A stretch of 64,000 bases of DNA from Glossina fuscipes (lineage: Eukaryota > Arthropoda > Insecta > Diptera > Glossinidae): contig NW_023998415.1 of NCBI RefSeq assembly GCF_014805625.2, forward strand, positions 25,960,730-26,024,729, read 5' to 3'. The position numbers and the translations under genes were made by a program. Shown piece by piece: positions 1-12,548 of the stretch. The number at the start of each line of letters is the position of its first letter. The first letter of the stretch is position 1. Under the pieces are notes generated by a model. It was not told the origin of the DNA. It saw only the letters and a program-made list of their open reading frames with translations, and ran no database searches.

Positions 1-330
1 CTACTCTACACTCTACATCCTACACCACTTTGTGATACAGGATTTATTAAGTTAGTGCGGACGTCTGTAACACGCAGAAGGGCTTAAGGTATACCCATCT
101 TTTATTAAATCAATCAATCAATCGGAATCATAATCTGAATTGATCTAAGCCTTTCTGTCCGTCCATCTAAACTTGTGTTCAATCTATAGGTCGCAATTTT
201 TAAGATATTTTAATGAAATTTGCTACAATGACGTGTTTTTACCCAAGAACGGACGCTATACAAAATCGTCCGGATTGGCTCACTTTTTCGATCACTTTGC
301 TTATAATGCAGAGCTTTGAATGACGGGCCG
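1..330 (+). repeat. Dispersed repeat family 1, copy a
   Basis: Begins near 'cctacaccactttg', passes through a 'ctgtccgtccatct' segment and a conserved block around 195-300 (tttaatgaaatttgctacaatgacg, acccaagaacggacgct, gtccggattggctcactttttcga). The same block, diverged, occurs at 4770-4890, 37985-38085 and, inverted, near 16230-16340, 18940-19030 and 50020-50110. Confidence 0.65.
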
Positions 331-759
331 TCGTCCTATTAAGGCATCAATTCGCATCAATTTTTCTTAAATGTGGTCGTTTTTTCATATTTCCATCTGT
401 TTACCGTACATTTTGCGCAGGCTGTTTTCGTGGATTGCGTTAAATAACTTATATAATTTAGGAAACTCGACGGAGAATCGAAATATAAAATTTAGTTTCA
501 GCATTTAATCTATAGATTAAAGATAGTAAGAATTGTATCAAGAGGCGAACGGACGGACGGACATGACTAAACCAACTAAGCATGTAACGGCAAATAAAAT
601 TTGTTTGGATCTCTTTAAGAACGTGATATAGACTTACGAAGCCACAATTTTTTATGGTAAAGTTAGTTAAAATTATTTTCAAATTTACCGCGCGCGCGCG
701 ACTGTTTTTTTATCTAATCAGAATAGCAGAGGAAATTTACATGGCGTAAGTGTTAGTGT

Positions 760-1035
760 AGTTTAAGTGTAACTTACAAAAACAGGAAAAGCAAAGGTTT
801 TCTTAGCTTCTGTCCTGCGGGCATTAGAGGCGAGCCTTTTGCAAAGTTTGTGCCATTTGGCGGACAAATAGGCAAACGAACAGATGGACGTGCTTAGGCG
901 GAACATGCCGACTTTGAAACTGGCCAAGAATTGATATAACTTAAAAAGTTTGCTTCTATGCACTGTAAGGATATTGAAAAAAAGTTTTAATATACTGTAA
1001 TATACTGTAATATTGGATAGGCGTGGTTAATCTTT
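760..1035 (-). repeat. Dispersed repeat family 2, copy a, inverted
   Basis: Contains 'gacgtgcttaggcggaacat', 'gccgactttgaaactggcca', 'agaattgatata' and ends 'atattggataggcgtggtta'. It is the reverse complement of the landmarks in the copies at 3695 and 30375. Confidence 0.55.
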
Positions 1036-1105
1036 TTACTTTTGTGTAGACACTATAGCATCGCCCATACAGTACAAAACTTCGTAGATCTTTCTACTAT
1101 AGTCT

Positions 1106-1456
1106 ATGAGTAATGAGAGGAAAAGCAATTTTTTATTACTTTTGGCAAATAGAAGTGTTCTCAGTTTACGCCGTGTTGTGGGTGCGCCTTCTGACCCATT
1201 TGCCGCATTTTCAATAGTAACCCGTGCGCAAAAACTGCTAACGTTGATGCAAAATTTGAAGTTGATAGCTTCATCGTTGCGACCAAGAGAATGTTTACAG
1301 CAGATATTAGTCAGACGGAATGATGGACGTGCTTCGATTGATTCAGAATTTAATGCTTGTCAAGAATATATGTACATTGTGGAGTCTCTGAAGTTTCATT
1401 CTGCAAACGCTATGGCAAAACGAGCATACTTCCCTTCCTGCGGTGATGAGGTATGA
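1106..1456 (+). CDS. Unrecognised 116-codon open frame
   Basis: Uninterrupted ATG-to-TGA frame in AT-rich DNA with noticeably higher GC than its flanks. The product is basic with a leucine-rich centre and has no motif I know. It abuts a copy of repeat family 2 (760-1035), so it may belong to mobile-element debris. No promoter or splice context supports expression. Confidence 0.2.
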   Translation: MSNERKSNFLLLLANRSVLSLRRVVGAPSDPFAAFSIVTRAQKLLTLMQNLKLIASSLRPRECLQQILVRRNDGRASIDSEFNACQEYMYIVESLKFHSANAMAKRAYFPSCGDEV

Positions 1457-3339
1457 AAAGAAAATTCATTTCAATTTTCCCCCATTGAGAAATATAACGT
1501 TCATATAATATGATCATGTAAACAACGGTACAACATAGCAACACAAGCAAAAATATTATTATTTATTTCTTTGTACCGTAGCAGTTAAAACTGAAGCTTT
1601 GCAGCACAGTAAACATAGCAAGCCATAAAGAAGTGAAGTTTATATGAAAATGTTTTATCATGCTTGCATGACTACTAATACACTATACAAGCATGCGCGA
1701 GTTTACATGATAGTGCACGTATACTATATTAGCGTATCGTTATTAGCTTCGTCGTAAAAGCCTGCATACCTTACTTAATACATATCTTATTTGTATGTTC
1801 TTGTCAATTATTTTAAAACTTTATCTGTTAAGATCACTTTTCTCGGTTCCTGTACTTTTGGTCATTGTTTCACATGACATTTCTATGACCCATAGAGAAT
1901 ATTTAAAGGACTTAGTTTACTTTCACTTTAACTTTTTGTAATTTATAGATGAATGGATTTCGCAGGTTGATCGTTGATTTGCAAATAGATTCGATTCGAT
2001 GTTCCCGTCTATCTGCGTGTGAAGTTCATCGACTCGATAACAAGCCATAACACGACAATCCTTTAGGAGTTTTTACAAAAAAAATTTTCCTTAGAACGCC
2101 TGAAATTCGCCAAGACCGAAAGGAGACGTTTAAACTGCTCACAAAAACCTTTATGGTGGTTGAGGAAAAGCTGAACTAGTGAGGAAGAAGGCTACCAAGC
2201 TAATCTGCTGGAAGGAAATAGTCTAGGAAAGTCAAGAGCAAAAAAAAAAGGGATTCGGCCAAAGGAAACAACAAAAGGAAAAGATGTAGAGCTAATTAAC
2301 GTGAGTTAAGATTAAAATAATTTAATAAATTTTATCAGGGATGGGTTACCACATTACAACCCTATAGTAATAGGAATACAAATAAATTTCGCATCAGGTG
2401 TAGAATGTAATATCGTAACATTGGTCATCTGATGAAAACATAACCTGAAGTAGAATTTCTTTACATGTATAGATATATATTATTGAAACGAATTTTATTG
2501 TTTTCTTGTCTTCGCTTCTTCTATGAAGATCTCATCAACTATCTCTCCGCAATTCGTACAAGTGTTCACTGGTAATAGATGTTTATTTATATTCCTCATT
2601 AGTGATGATTTACGAAATTTGCCCGTCAAATTGTCGAGTTGTGCTAAGAATAGTTACACCGCATCTCAGAATAACAAAGCGGGCGTGTCCCAGAAAAAGA
2701 AATATTAATAATCAATACATAGAAAATCTAAACATCTTCACTTCCTTATGCAAAATTTTTAAGTTTGAAATCACAAACCCGTCAAATTGACGAAGTGCTA
2801 AATAAGACGAATACACGTTCTGTTATAACTTAAGCCAATGCTATCTCGGGCCAATTCATGAGAAGCAACCATTTTTGATTGTCATCCAAATCATCTGAAT
2901 GTTCGAAGTTTACGAACATTTTTATGCACAGATTGATTAAAAAAAAGAAGATAATGACTTTTGTATGTTGACATCTAACTTTAGATCTGATATCTGATAA
3001 CAACTTATCAAATAATATTTGCATATATAATACTTAACAATGACCTCAATAAAAAGTGTTTTCTCACTTGCAAATATCAAGAAGCTACAGATAAATGTCA
3101 ATAACCATTGAGAAAATGAAAAACACGAATACAAAGAGCAGAATTTCTCATAAGTAATTCAAAATCAAATTTTAATTATATTAAGTAGATTCCAAGAGAT
3201 CATTATCTAATGCAGATGTATTTCAATGACTGAATTATCAGTGAAGAAATTACGCGTAATTTAAAACAAATACTTTGATACAACGTCGCTCGTTTACTTC
3301 ACAAGGTGTCAAACATACAATGTGCATATATACATAAAT

Positions 3340-3341
<2 letters not shown>

Positions 3342-3387
<46 letters not shown>
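3342..3387. repeat. TA dinucleotide microsatellite
   Basis: Uninterrupted AT/TA run of 46 bases, the longest pure TA run on the left side. Confidence 0.95.
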
Positions 3388-3391
<4 letters not shown>

Positions 3392-3694
3392 AGCGTTTAA
3401 TGAAGCCTAACATATACAAGGGGTTTACTACCGCAGAGTTTAATGAGTAAATTGAAACAAAGCTTACTATCGAATAGCATCTCTGGATCGAGAAATATCT
3501 GTACATTCCCTAATTTATACGTTTCGAGGAGGCTTTCTATTGTGAGCAAATTTCTCTACTATTCTTCTTCGTGAGAAGAATAGTTTTTTGCATTTTTTTA
3601 AGTTTAGTGTTAGAAGCCATTGATTGAACACAATGTAGACATGTCTACTATTATCTAAATCTGATTAAGTCGCATTTGTGAACAAAAATTTTAA

Positions 3695-3935
3695 AAATTA
3701 ACCACGCCTAACCAATATTATAGTGTATCAAAATTTGAATTTTTTTTACAATACCCTTATAAGGCACAGAAACAAGTTTCTAGAATCCCAGACAATTTAT
3801 AAAGTCTTGGCCAATTTCAAAGTTGGAATGCATCTACGCATCTATCTGATTGTTCGTCTGAATCTTTCTTCTGGATATTGCAAACATTTTGACAAATTGA
3901 ATATACCCCCTCACCCTTCGATGATAAAATAGTAT
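3695..3935 (+). repeat. Dispersed repeat family 2, copy b
   Basis: Starts 'aaccacgcctaaccaatatt', then 'atagtgtatcaaaatttgaa', then 'cttataaggcacagaaacaa', 'ataaagtcttggccaatttc', 'aaagttggaatgcatc' and a short 'tctatctgattgttcgtctg' tail. Confidence 0.55.
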
Positions 3936-4243
3936 GTAAGCTTGTTTGCGTTTATAAGTTATCTTATTTGTTTTCACTGTTACCTGAAACGATTAACGTT
4001 GTTGCGTCAAAAGCAAAAGGCAAAAGTGCTTTCGATGCAAGTGTTTAAATTGCGAGAATTGAGTAAAAGCTTAGCCAACAGCAACAGAAACTAAACACAC
4101 TTGACTCCTTCTTCTTGCAAACGAAAACTATAATATAAAAGCAACAATATGATCGGACGTTACAATAAGGACGGCAACTATCATATATAAGAAATTAATA
4201 AAAATAATTACAAATCGACAATACATTTTTTACATAGAGGCAC

Positions 4244-4272
<29 letters not shown>
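4244..4272. repeat. Poly-A run
   Basis: 29 consecutive A. No element body with matching ends was recognised next to it. Confidence 0.9.
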
Positions 4273-4274
<2 letters not shown>

Positions 4275-4599
4275 CGATAAACGTGCAGTTTTAATTAATT
4301 TTGGTCGAAGGAGTAAAATCTATAGTCGTTTGTGGTAGCAGCGTCATATATACATAACCAGCATTGCCAGCACACATAGAACAACAAGTGGCTTGAGATA
4401 GAAAATCCAATCAATTCACTCATAAACAACCGTTACAGTTACAGTTATTAAGCAAATATTTTCTAATTTTCGATTTTACTCTTGCAATCAATATTCAATA
4501 ATACCTGATTGGGATTCGGTCGAAGCATATACGGAAGAATATCTACCCAATATTTTATCGCTGAACCGTAATGACCTTACTTTATATATTAATATAATT

Positions 4600-5650
4600 A
4601 TACCCCACACCACTTGCAGTACACGTTATATTACACTTGTGCGAATGTACGTCACAACCAGGGAATTTAAAATAGATCCAACATGTATTATACTGATCAA
4701 TTCAAAAAATTAGCTTTTCACCAGTCTCTCCGTCCGTCTCTATTCGCCTGAAGACCCACCATGTACGTTTGCGTTAAACTTGCAAGTCGAAATTTTCGAG
4801 ATAATTTAATGAAACTTAGTACAATGGTGTGTTCTGACCCAAGGACGAACACTTCTGAAAATGGTTCGGATCGGTCCACTTTTTCGGCGACTCCGCATTT
4901 AACGCTTGGTACCGAAAATTCGTTATATCGTAAAAAATTGCAATTTTCAAAATTTTTCGACAAAACTCTCTAAATAATAGTATTTCGACATTCTAAATTG
5001 ATATGAAAAGTTTAGTTCAGTAGGGCCCCTCTCATATAACGGTTCCTACGAAAACAAAATCTTTATATTGGAAAAATTCTCAATATTTCATGATGAAAAG
5101 TTTTTCATATTAGTAAATTAACAAAGAAATCAACCTTAGCGAATTTGGACCACGTAAGTCTATTTGTTGAATAGTAACGCATGTAAGGATTCTCAGGAAA
5201 TGTAAATGCATATATGCCAAAAAGCTCTAGTTGTTCAGGTTTGATGCTGAAAATTTGTTCATTATAGTTATTTGATATAAAAATTAGGAAGACCAAATTT
5301 GGATCCGATGGGTCTATTTCTTAGACCCCACTCCATGTAAGATTTCTCATAAAGAGTAAATAGTAAGTAGTAATTGGTTCATAGACGCACGAAACGAAGC
5401 ACAAAGTAGGGAACTTTGATCGCCTAGGTCTAGGTGTTATCATGAAAAACAAGCCCCTATATGAAGAGAAAGTATGATTTCTAGTTTCCTATAAAAGGCT
5501 AAAAAAAAATAATAAAATATTTGGGAACTAAATTATGCGGGATTTCATGGAAAGTATGCCTTTACATGAAAATATAAAATGTGGAATGTCGAGCGAATAA
5601 TTGTACTGGGCGGATTGGCATATGGTATTTAACGATCAGCCTAGCCCGAT
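4600..5650 (+). repeat. Dispersed repeat family 1, long copy b
   Basis: About 1.05 kb running from 'taccccacaccacttgcag' to 'ggtatttaacgatcagcctagcccg'. It includes the diagnostic block (acccaaggacgaacact, gatcggtccactttttcg) and a long AT-rich interior with 'ctcatataacggtt', 'atgggtctatttcttagacc' and 'gcctttacatgaaa' segments. It matches copy c at 15510-16536 along its whole length in the opposite orientation. I see no coding frame, so it is probably non-autonomous. Confidence 0.65.
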
Positions 5651-7249
5651 TATAATGTTCCTTCTTGTTTTTCGTTGAGAATTTGTTAAAAAAAAATTAT
5701 TTTCATCGTTTTTACTGCCTGTCCACTTTTATTATTAAACGAGCTGCAACTTTACTCGAATCTTACTTAATAACTTACATACCTGTATGTATCCTTTGGT
5801 GAGCTTTCAAATGCGAACTTTTGGTATAAACTTTTGTACAACCTGTTAAAAAAAAAAAAGAAGAAATATATAGAAAAGAAAATGTGTAGGTGTATTAGTA
5901 ATACAATCAACACCAACTTGAGTTTCATTTATGGAAAAATGGCGCCAATCGTGCAAATGTCAGCATATGCAATGACAAAGTGTTATAGTCGGCCAAGACC
6001 GACTGTACCTCACATGCCGTTTAAATTATTACCACTTTTCACCTATCTTTGTCATAAGATATCAAAAGTGTCATATTTACAGACCTATTTTCAATCTGAA
6101 CTCTTAATTCGAAGCAGATGCAAATGATGGTCCTATCCCGTCCAAAATTTCCAATTTCGACTTATTTCTTAATTCGTTCGTTCATTAGTACAGATGGAAG
6201 ATTGCATCATTCATCAACTGATTCCAATTAAGATATTTTTGCTTTGCATCAAAATTGTCAGTTAATAACCCCTCCGAATACGGGAGAAGATGTAATGGGG
6301 ACAAAATTTTTAACACTAAATAAAAGTGTGTTTGTTGGTGCTTATGCACGCTTTCGTAATACAATAATTTTTCTATTATTGATTATATATCCTTTGCCTA
6401 AGTTTAACATTTGTCATTAAAAATGAGTTAGAAATCAAACAAAAATTGACCAAAAGGAACCAATCGTCTCGGGTGCGTAAATTTGATATAAATTACAGAT
6501 AACATAATATGATAATTATTAATAACAATTCAAGTATACAATAATAATTATTATCGTAGACTAAAGAAAGGCACTTTTGGTACAATCGGGAACAACAGTA
6601 GAAGTAAAAATATAAATGACATAACTGTATCGTACAATATAAGCAATAAATCCAAGATACGCGTGTGATTTTTAGTTTATAAAAGGAGTACACAGTGACT
6701 TTAAATCTATCTACTCGGCCTGATTTGATTTTGGCATCATGTTCCATAACTCTACAGCGCAAAGAGAAACAAGCTTTGATGCCTTGAGGTAAGCTTGAAT
6801 TCATCGTTCGTTCGGATTCCGCAAAGTGAATTTTCCCATGTAAATATCCTAGTGTTCGAGTTCATATGCGACGCCTATGTAGTATCCTATCATATTTGCG
6901 CTTGCTGAAGACGTATCTGGGACACTGCTTATATGACAAGTGTAAGGACTAAAATCCCAAGGTCGTTTTGGTCCTACACTTAGGTGTACTTTGTTTTTTT
7001 GTTATATACTTCTCCGCATTATTACTATTTTCTCTTTATGTAACATTATCTTATCTCTTTTGTATATATATATCTTCTATTATTAGTATCAGTCTCGTGG
7101 GCGTAGGTATAGTATATTATTTCACAGATATACATTACTCTATCTTTTTACTTGTACCACTTTCTTTACTCTCTTACTGTACTTATGTATACTTAGCGTA
7201 AGTAACACGCTAAGTATAAATAATGCGCATATTTTTCACAAAACATTAT

Positions 7250-8260
7250 GAAGGCAGACAATGGCTGGATCTTTTAAAAATCATCAATGGGCAGTGGAGC
7301 TCCGGGAACGCTTTGCGTGTACATAGATGTACTGAAACCTTAACCTTTTCGTGGAGCTCCCTATAAACGTTGACTGTTGCCGTTTATGCTTCTCACTGTC
7401 GAGAGTTGCACGCGTTTAAAGGCAAAGAAGAGTTTAAGATTTGCTATCTATAACTTAGCGATAGGCTTTTCTCTTGAAAACTTAAGAGCTGTACCGGAAG
7501 ATGGCTGGTTCTGTTTTGTTCTTCCTTTTGGTTCTTTTTTATGGAAGTCATTAAAGGCATGATGGTCTGCGATATTTGAAAGGGCTGAAACACAGTTGGG
7601 TGAGTGCTGTATGATGACACCTTTGAAAACATAATTTCCTCCTCACGGTTTGGATGGACTTTTGAGACATTTGGCGTTGACCAAAGAGAGAGTGGCTCCG
7701 GCTGCGTACAGTAAGAGATCAACCAAAGTTGGCACAAGTTCTATAATAGAACGAAAAGTCATAAAGTTAATGGGTGCCCGATGGGGTTGGGCTGCCCAAA
7801 AGTAGGATTGCGTCTGGTATGAAGATGCTCTACCTATCTGCCTACCGGGATGAATGACTCCTTATCTAACTGCTGGATAAGGACCTTTGGGGAGTATCGT
7901 GGCGGCTGTCGTTGCCACAAAGTGTCGTGAGCAACTAACCAGGAGGTATTTGGATAAGCCTCGATGCACACCAGTAAGCGGATAAATGGCTCACATCCAT
8001 TCCCTATTCCGCCACCTAAAGAGCAGCAGGGCTCGTTTTAATGGGAATTGTCCTACCCCATGGGGACGTGGGTTATCGCTTATCAAGATAACACATATGC
8101 CATCGGGTGACGTAGGAATAAGCCGTCACGGTAGGAGCCACGTAAAACCAGATGAGGAATCTGTTTGCTTATCAATATTTTAGTAAAAAGGCCACATCGA
8201 CGTAATATGTCAGGTTTCGCTTTCTTCGGAATAGCCACGAAGCTTTTCTTATATGCTAAA
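7250..8260. other. GC-richer unrecognised block
   Basis: This kilobase has few A/T runs and reads like once-coding or element-derived DNA, with short open frames at 7377-7562 and 7986-8183 (+) and 7444-7737 (-). None shows a domain I can name. An old mobile element is the simplest reading. Confidence 0.3.
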
Positions 8261-9121
8261 CTCTAAACGAGCGACCAAAGAAAGGCTTTCTGCCACTGTT
8301 CAACACATCTTTTCCATTCATTTTCTCATTTTCACTTCAGCCATCAAAGTCAAATTTAGGCGCATATAGATATTCAATTAACGGACAAAAAAAAGGAAAA
8401 AACGCTTATTCAAAATATTTATAATAATCTACTATCGATATATTAGTGAATGTTTTTAAATATATATGTATATATATGTGGCAATTATTTGGCATAATTG
8501 GCACCTCCAATTTATTGTCGTCTACAACAGTATTTGCCTGTTATAAGGAGGCGATGAAGAGGTGAAAAAAAAAACACTAAACGTGTTTAAAATATATTTT
8601 GAACGTGTTAAGCATTTCAAGATAATAAAAACATTTATTGCCTCTACTTACTAGTCTAGACGACTACCCCTTAACGTAATCTGTTACTGTGTGTGTGTCT
8701 CTGAAACGAAAATCTATAAAGTTTTTCTAACATCACACCATATGCACTTTACGTTACTTCCCCGTTTTATTGTCAGTAGTGCATACGAGGCGATACTTTT
8801 TTAATCATCATCGCTTTTTGCAAAACTTCAATACTCTAACTAGCATCGACTAGACAACTATAATACAAGGAAGATAATCTGTTTTTTTTTTCTTGCTGAA
8901 GCGAAATAGAAACAAAATAAGCCTCAGCACGTAGGCTTAAGTACAAATGCGGTTAAATAATTGAAAGTCTAAACAATTTTTTTTGTTCGTAATTTTTGTT
9001 GTTGTTTTTTTGCTGCAATTAATAATGCCTAAGAATAATACCGAAAGAATCTATAGATTGTAAAGTATTTCAATACATACGCATATCCAAGTTTGTATAT
9101 TCGCACATATCTTTATACATA

Positions 9122-9125
<4 letters not shown>

Positions 9126-9172
<47 letters not shown>
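9126..9172. repeat. TA then TG compound microsatellite
   Basis: TA run passing directly into a TG run. The same arrangement occurs at 60457-60499. Confidence 0.9.
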
Positions 9173-9206
9173 AAATTTATAGGCTGTCTCCAATATACGT
9201 AAAATC

Positions 9207-9288
9207 TTTTTGTTTTTTTTTTTTTCTTCTTATTTATTTATTTGTTTTTTTTGTTTTGTTTTTTTTTTGTTTTGTTTTTTTTCATTTT
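9207..9288. repeat. T-rich tract with TTTTG units
   Basis: Long T runs broken by single G or C bases. Confidence 0.85.
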
Positions 9289-9790
9289 ACTACTACCAGT
9301 ATCGTGGATATCTATTTGCAATCACCACCAGCCACATGAGTTTAACTTTAACTTAAAATATATATATATGGAAACTGTATATGAGTGTTGTATACGCTGT
9401 GGAATAACTGTTACTACTACAACAGCATAGCTGAGAGATGTCAATCTACAATCCTAGGAAACTGATGCGTGCACTTATGTCATAATAACTTCATTTGGTA
9501 GTTGTTGTTAGTGAGCTATCCATAACTAGTCACTAAGTTTCATAGTTGGCCAGTTATTTAACTTGATTCGTTACTTTTCGTTTATTCGTATTATGGCCTT
9601 TAGCTCTTTTTATTTAATATAAAATTTATACAGAGAGTAATATAATGGATGGACAGATAGCTGCGGTGTGCTTGTGTGTGCGCGTTAATGTATAAGTTTT
9701 CACTGATTTTTTATCGGCTTTTGTCTCAAAATACGTACTTAATGGTGCCGTACATGCCTCTAACATTTATTAACAATCTATATATGCATG

Positions 9791-9820
9791 CCTGTCTGCC
9801 TGTCTGTCTGTCTGTCTGTC
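9791..9820. repeat. CTGT tetranucleotide repeat
   Basis: About seven near-perfect ctgt/tgtc units. Confidence 0.85.
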
Positions 9821-9880
9821 TAGATCGAGACGTTCACTTCTTATCAATCTAACGCTTTCCGCGTCAAATGTGTACACATA

Positions 9881-9902
9881 CTCTCTCTCTCTCTCTCTCT
9901 CT

Positions 9903-9940
<38 letters not shown>
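9881..9940. repeat. CT dinucleotide repeat
   Basis: 60 bases of CT with two TTT interruptions in the middle. GA/CT runs can bind GAGA-type factors in flies, but nothing else here supports a regulatory role. Confidence 0.9.
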
Positions 9941-9945
<5 letters not shown>

Positions 9946-12066
9946 ATTTATAGCCAAGAATCCTACAATTCAGGCGTGCATATACAACTGAAAAAATTCC
10001 ACATATTTTTCTAATTAGGGTTTACGTTTACGCACATTCATCGGTAATATCAAGAAATGTCTTCATATAGGTGATTTTTCTCGTATAGATACCGAAATGT
10101 GAGGCAAGTAACGATTGCTAATAACAATGATGACGATAGTTTAAAAAAGGAAATATTTGTCGAGATCTGTGATCTATGGGGGGAAAAATATATATTTCCT
10201 AGAAATTTTTCTTTTTTATTGCCAAAAAAGTAAAATCCTTCATCTCAAATTATGCTGTATATGGGGAACACATTTTGATCGAATGATATCCTAAATGTCC
10301 TAAATATCATGGGGCATATTTTCATTTGTAACATGCCACTCGCATTGACAAGGCTTTCATCAACATCGAAAGTTATTGGACAAATATGCAGACAATAGTA
10401 TATATAATCTCAACAGTTTGCAGCTGATCCAACTGATCGAAGAAAACATTACGATCTGTGCAGTTCGAAAGTTATTTTCTGTGCAATATTAATCAACAAA
10501 GGTCACGATAAAAGCCATAGAAGAAGCTTACTTACACGATCGCACTAAACTCGAAGAAACTCTGGTAGTATTGGAATGGAATTCTTTATTACGAAGGACT
10601 AAACCTTATTTAAAAATTGTTGTAGAATAACAAAAAGTGATTGGTAAAAGGGCGGAGAAAGAAAGTTGCGTCCCATTGGGATAAGATACAAGAGGATATA
10701 AGTTTGTTTGATCGAACCTCAAAAGTTACTGCTTGAGCTAATATAACACAATACTACAGACCTTGTAACTTGTGTGGTGATCAGCCAATATAGCCAAGAA
10801 GTCAATAACAATTCGTTCAATCCGTCCTTCTCCAGGCAAAGAGCTCAACACTCGTGTAAAAGAGCACAATGAAGTTTACACTGAGATGAGAGAAGGTCAT
10901 TGTTCGAAATATCTTGTAAACCGTGTTTGTGTAAAATTTCATAACATACATACGCTCGCCAATCCAAAATCGGACAAACTTAACAGCTAGCACTAAGGAG
11001 TAAAAAATTTCTCAACGACTAACTGTCTAACCCTCTAACTTTAACCACTGAGACGTAAAGTTTAAGAAAGTTGATCCCAGGGAAGAGAATAACAGATATT
11101 GAGCATTATATATGAAAATCGCTGGATCTTCAGTAAATATTTTTCCGTATGTGACGAACAATGGTTGGACCTAACTCAAGTATATCCCCTTGTGCAGGGG
11201 ATATTGCCATAAATCGAAAAAATCTGGTTCAAAATGCATGATGTTCTCGACATCGTATGCTGTGTTCTTATCATCTTTTTTATACAAAATACAAACACTC
11301 GTGCATATAAATGCTGGCATATGTAGAGAATATATTTGAAAGCTTAGTCTTTGCACATATCTTATTATCTGTCTGTTTGTCTGCGTGTTCGTTTGACTGG
11401 CATCAAACGATGTCACTCTAATGTTGTAAACGTAAGTCTGGTTGTATAACATGGCATTAATGTAGAAAATCCACTCTTTTTATTTTTATTTTTATTTCTA
11501 TTTTTTCTGTTTTGTTTTTTTTTTTTGCTTTTATTTATTTATTTTCTAGTGCTTTGGCAATACATACATGTAAGTTTTGTCTGCTTATAAGATATTATGT
11601 ATGTAAGTTGTTATTACTCCTTTTTAGTTTAGTGGTGTAAGAAAAACTTCTACTTCGAACAGCGACGAGTGCATGCCAAATGATCTCGTGTACGAAATAG
11701 ACGCGACATGCAGCATAAGCAAAACGACAAGTACAGCAAGAATAAAAACATAAGAGAAACCTTTTATTTAGACTAAAGTGTGGTAACAGAAAACGGCAAA
11801 ATCTGCTACAACATCACTCTAATAAGTAACCATGTAATGCTAAATATGTCAGAGATGGAAAAGTGAAAACTCAACACTTATTCCAATAAAAAATCCGACA
11901 TTTTTGTACACTTTTTTTTTTTTTTGTTTTCGTGTGGGGTCGTTGAAGTGATTTTTTAAATGCTTGCAGAGAGAAACGATTGATTTTCATAAAAATTTCT
12001 CGTTTCTTGTATTGCTTGCAGCATTTAAACGATCTTTAATGTATCAGCAGACAATTGCTGCTATTG

Positions 12067-12094
12067 CTTTCCTTTTTCTTTTTCTGTTTTTTTT

Positions 12095-12127
<33 letters not shown>

Positions 12128-12136
12128 TTTTTTTTT
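12067..12136. repeat. Poly-T tract with single G breaks
   Basis: Mostly T over 70 bases; it gives a false Phe-rich frame. Confidence 0.9.
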
Positions 12137-12402
12137 CAAAAAGTTTTTATTAAAAATTTTTTAAATTTTTAGATTTTTTTAAATTTTGTTGCATTTTTCC
12201 AATTATCGTTCAAGTGGTAATTACTTAACGCAGCTAGCGGCTAACTGAGTGTAACACCATTTTTGGCTAAAAGCGTGTGTATGCGTGCTTTGCACATAAA
12301 GTACGCGCTCAAGCATTATTAAACAACGGCTAAAATGTATTGAATAAAATTATGGCAAAAATGTATTAATTGATATTTTCCTCTATATATTGTGAATACA
12401 CA

Positions 12403-12441
12403 GCAATAACAACAACAACAACAACAACAACAACAATAACA
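12403..12441. repeat. CAA trinucleotide repeat in intron
   Basis: About 12 caa/aac units with one taa break, just 3' of the zinc-finger exon on the gene's strand. Confidence 0.85.
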
Positions 12442-12548
12442 ATAGAACGTTTAATTGCAATTTAAACATTAATTTCCCACGTTTTAATGAAATACCTTTA
12501 GTAGCGAAAATGAGCGGAAAGACTTAAACGATAAACTTAACGACTCAC

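Larger units (their letters stand above)
1..12548 (-). other. Start of a long intron interrupting zinc finger 1; repeats, no exon seen
   Basis: From the GTGAGT donor at 12548 leftward to the window edge I find no stretch encoding the rest of finger 1 or the later fingers (expected motifs SSHLKAH and HTGEKP). The intron is therefore at least 12.5 kb if the gene is intact. It holds two copies of repeat family 1 (1-330, 4600-5650), two of family 2 (760-1035, 3695-3935), TA, TG, CT and T-rich simple repeats, and a GC-richer unrecognised block at about 7250-8260. Confidence 0.6.

Noticed and set aside
7986..8183. 65-codon open frame in the GC-richer block
   Set aside because: No domain, no splice context; kept only as part of an unrecognised block.
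12484..12548. Extension of the zinc-finger exon frame to a stop
   Set aside because: A consensus GTGAGT donor at 12548 and the KLF5 pattern show the exon ends at 12549; the extension (GESLSLSFK...) is intron.
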